Origin: UBA5009 sp038043185
GTDB taxonomy: Bacteria; Bdellovibrionota; Bdellovibrionia; Bdellovibrionales; Bdellovibrionaceae
Reading direction: 5' to 3'
Assembly: GCA_038043185.1 (NCBI GenBank)
Contig: JBBTCO010000013.1
Location: 1-64,000 of the forward strand
DNA length: 64,000 bases
Shown: in pieces, positions 62,452 through 64,000 of the stretch
How positions within the stretch are numbered: the first letter of the stretch is position 1
Layout of the letters: the number at the start of each line of letters is the position of its first letter
Position numbers and translations under genes: made by a program
Notes under the pieces: model-generated
Told to the model about the DNA's origin: nothing
Database searches by the model: none
What the model saw: the letters and a program-made list of their open reading frames with translations, nothing else

Positions 62452-62478
62452 AAAACAACAAAACGAAAGAGGTATAAA

Positions 62479-62715
62479 ATGAAAATTCAAAAAACAAACG
62501 CAAAAATGTCACAAGACGGCAAGTTCCTTGTTGTCACTCTTAACGGAGAGACAGGATTTGTAAACTCGAACTTGCTTCGCTATTTTCTCGGTGTTCCTTA
62601 CACGAAGAAAAATGGCATTCACGTTTCTTCTGAAGACAACTCATTTACAAAACGTAAAGCGCAAATCGCATACGTTCAAAAAATTCAAGCAAACAAAACT
62701 CAAGAGAGCGCGTAA
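62479..62715 (+). CDS. Small unknown protein behind the structured leader
   Basis: The 78-residue product has a strand-rich first half (DGKFLVVTLNGETGFVNSNL) and a basic helical second half (TKRKAQIAYVQKIQANK). A GAAAGAGG site precedes ATG 62479. No family is recognised. The 3' end carries GAGAGCGCGTAAGCGCCCTC, a hairpin across the stop codon. Confidence 0.6.
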   Translation: MKIQKTNAKMSQDGKFLVVTLNGETGFVNSNLLRYFLGVPYTKKNGIHVSSEDNSFTKRKAQIAYVQKIQANKTQESA

Positions 62716-62743
62716 GCGCCCTCTTGATTAACTGGAGAAATTT

Positions 62744-62869
62744 ATGAATACAGAAATTATTAAAAATTTAGAAAAAATAGCTCTTAATAAAACAATTCCA
62801 TTTTGTTATGAATGCTCTACATATTATTGGCGCTCTGACGTTGGGTCATTTATTGAAAGAAAGGCGTAA
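62744..62869 (+). CDS. 41-residue frame upstream of the second small membrane protein
   Basis: GGAG lies six bases before ATG 62744; the stop is two bases before the next gene, which suggests coupling. The peptide is helical at first (NTEIIKNLEKIALNK) and then has CYEC, a possible metal pair. I cannot name it. Another frame in the same place (from ATG 62808) lacks a binding site and I reject it. Confidence 0.45.
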   Translation: MNTEIIKNLEKIALNKTIPFCYECSTYYWRSDVGSFIERKA

Positions 62870-62870
62870 C

Positions 62871-63041
62871 ATGAGGCTCGATAGAATTTTTGAATTTGCG
62901 CTATCCGTTGTTTTTGCCGCGTACCTTACTGGAAACTTACCGGAGTTTAATCGGTGGGTCCTTATCCAAACGGCCAAGTTACTGGCTGAATCCCGCTCAA
63001 GCGACTGGGGTTCTCCCCATTTTTGGCCCGCACAAAAATAA
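62871..63041 (+). CDS. Small membrane protein, paralogue 2
   Basis: The 56-residue protein closely follows paralogue 1 (60551): FEFALSVVFAAYLTGN, LPEFNRWVLIQTAKLLAESR, and SDWGSPHFWP align with it almost residue for residue, but the charged tail is missing. It has one membrane segment. I start at ATG 62871, aligned with the paralogue and preceded by AAAGG, not at 62808. Confidence 0.68.
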   Translation: MRLDRIFEFALSVVFAAYLTGNLPEFNRWVLIQTAKLLAESRSSDWGSPHFWPAQK

Positions 63042-63090
63042 GGGTAACTTTGCCTTTAAATTCATGTCTTTAATTTAACAGGTGCCAAAA

Positions 63091-63153
63091 GGCGACGGCT
63101 TATGTAGCGGCAGTCGCCCCTCGATTTCTTCTCAATTTAAAATCGAAGGGATT
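63091..63153 (+). terminator. Hairpins after the accessory module
   Basis: GGCGAC (63091-63096) pairs with GTCGCC (63113-63118). Immediately after, TCGATTT and AAATCGA form a second stem, bounded by CCC and GGG, then ATTTTGG. Either may end the transcript of the small membrane protein gene. The T-run is short, so this is only a candidate. Confidence 0.4.
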
Positions 63154-63299
63154 TTGGCTCACAAATAAGGGTTTTAGACTGAGCCCCTGACATTGGACAC
63201 TGCCTTAAATAGTTAATGAACAGACGATTAGCATATCCGCAAATCCTTATGGCATAAGGCTTTTCAAGAATTAGGATGTGTTATGGATTTGTAAATTAT

Positions 63300-63318
63300 G
63301 CGTTCGCTTAGCGAACGC
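63300..63318. repeat. 19-base near-perfect palindrome
   Basis: GCGTTCGCT and AGCGAACGC form a perfect inverted repeat around one T, just after the stop of the minus-strand gene at 63336. It could aid termination for that gene; there is no strong T-run. Confidence 0.5.
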
Positions 63319-63335
63319 GGAAAATCTAAATGCGC

Positions 63336-63704
63336 TTAATGCTGGCGGTCTTTGCCTGAATCAACTGATAAGATTTTGCATATAATCTTATTTTTTGAAT
63401 CTTTCATTAAGACTTCTGCAAATACGATAAATCCATCAGAGTGAAAGGAGACGGTCACATGTCTGGGTTTATCGTAGCGTTGTGGGCCAAGATTAAGCCC
63501 TGGGTAAATCCCTTCGAAATCCGTTAGTCCTGTAAGAGTGCCCTGCTCATCTTTCACTAAATGAACATCAGCTTGGGGCTCTTGTTTATCAAGATAGATG
63601 ATGATAGCCACAGCCGCTTTTTCAAGGCAGCGATCAGTAATTGCAGGGCCGGCAAAACTTGTGGAGCTTATCAAAAGTAGCGCGGCAATAATTATATTTT
63701 TCAT
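63336..63704 (-). CDS. Small exported protein, unknown
   Basis: A signal peptide (1-18, SFAG) is followed by a domain of about 100 residues containing two Cys (near DRCLEKA, KIICKIL). It is beta-rich with KDEQGTLTGLTDFEGIYPG. No family is recognised. Its ATG overlaps the stop of the upstream gene by four bases, and both encode exported proteins. Confidence 0.7.
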   Translation of the reverse strand: MKNIIIAALLLISSTSFAGPAITDRCLEKAAVAIIIYLDKQEPQADVHLVKDEQGTLTGLTDFEGIYPGLNLGPQRYDKPRHVTVSFHSDGFIVFAEVLMKDSKNKIICKILSVDSGKDRQH

Positions 63705-64000
63705 AATTGACTCCTTTTATTAAGATAAAAATCATTTATAATCCAGTGGTTTAGACTGGCAGTTATGAGAGAACTCCAAGCTATCTCGGCGGATGAATAT
63801 TGAAGTCGTAACTCAATTTGTTCTTCTCTTGAGGTGGCTTCTACTAATTGTCTCTCTATATGGGCTAATTGGGTAGTAAGTACGTCATTTTGTCTAAAAT
63901 ATTCTTCGATAAGGCAGAGAGCTGACTTTGCTGCAGCTGATTTTGGCATTGCTTCATCACCGGTGGCAAATACTGTAAAAGATATAGCCACTAGGCTCAA
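63701..64000 (-). CDS. Exported protein, N-terminus cut by the window edge
   Basis: The 99 residues visible begin within a signal peptide (LVAISFTVFATG) and continue with a helical body (AAAKSALCLIEEYFRQND, TQLAHIERQLVEATSREEQIELRLQ). The true start lies beyond base 64000 on the minus strand. The 3' end overlaps the next gene. No family is recognised. Confidence 0.6.
   Translation of the reverse strand: MSLVAISFTVFATGDEAMPKSAAAKSALCLIEEYFRQNDVLTTQLAHIERQLVEATSREEQIELRLQYSSAEIAWSSLITASLNHWIINDFYLNKRSQL

Noticed and set aside
62808..63041. A longer version of the second small membrane protein starting at ATG 62808.
   Set aside because: Alignment with paralogue 1 starts at 62871, where AAAGG precedes the ATG; the upstream extension overlaps a better supported short frame.

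Overview
The window looks like a chromosomal contig of a Bdellovibrionota bacterium (Bdellovibrio-like; inferred from gene content, not from a marker-gene tree). Supporting signs are a TIGR02147-family protein, MglA, a DUF1592/DUF1552 pair, a Gcr-type membrane protein, a tmRNA whose tag reads GNDYQLAA, and many lineage-restricted exported proteins. Most of the window is moderately AT-rich. The first 1.8 kb is clearly more GC-rich and looks foreign.

Layout. 67-1796: a TsiV-like type VI immunity gene and an unknown partner. 2554-9593: a sigma54-type promoter followed by six tightly packed genes: an NtrC-type activator, an MFS exporter, a peptide-binding lipoprotein, a membrane histidine kinase with receiver domain, a 28-codon peptide, and a stand-alone LanM-like (DUF4135) kinase. 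I read this as a self-controlled modified-peptide (RiPP) signalling system; it is the most interesting part of the window. 9822-20346: a DksA-like protein, several exported unknowns, a ChaN/TraB-like protein, an SDR-DUF2867 protein divergent from a BLUF photoreceptor, tmRNA, the TIGR02147 protein and a lipoprotein. Two copies of a structured repeat lie here, one abutting tmRNA.

20488-32093: PAP2 phosphatase, YgjP-like peptidase, SrkA kinase and an autoregulated HTH protein. Then comes a seven-gene operon starting with NADP-isocitrate dehydrogenase and continuing MFS, GNAT, LuxE-like, LuxC-like and two PaaK-like adenylating enzymes. This is a candidate acyl-activation and reduction pathway without luciferase. 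32167-38951: SRP RNA, then dnaX, ybaB, recR, mglA, nadA, a phosphopantetheinyl transferase, a PilZ-like protein and a Y-family polymerase.

39238-59628: exported and envelope proteins: DUF1592/DUF1588 lipoprotein, DUF1552 protein, a 1042-residue protein with a possible thiol-enzyme centre, a POT peptide transporter, PyrF, two permuted-papain-like proteins, the Gcr protein, a SWIM plus J-domain fusion and a propeller-like protein. A 26-nt repeat is fused to three stop codons between 37.6 and 42.9 kb. 59968-63041: an accessory module with palindromic operators, a Recombinase-domain HTH protein, a serine recombinase, an MNT/HEPN toxin-antitoxin pair, a structured leader and two paralogous small membrane proteins. 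The window ends in two small exported proteins on the minus strand, the last one cut by the edge.
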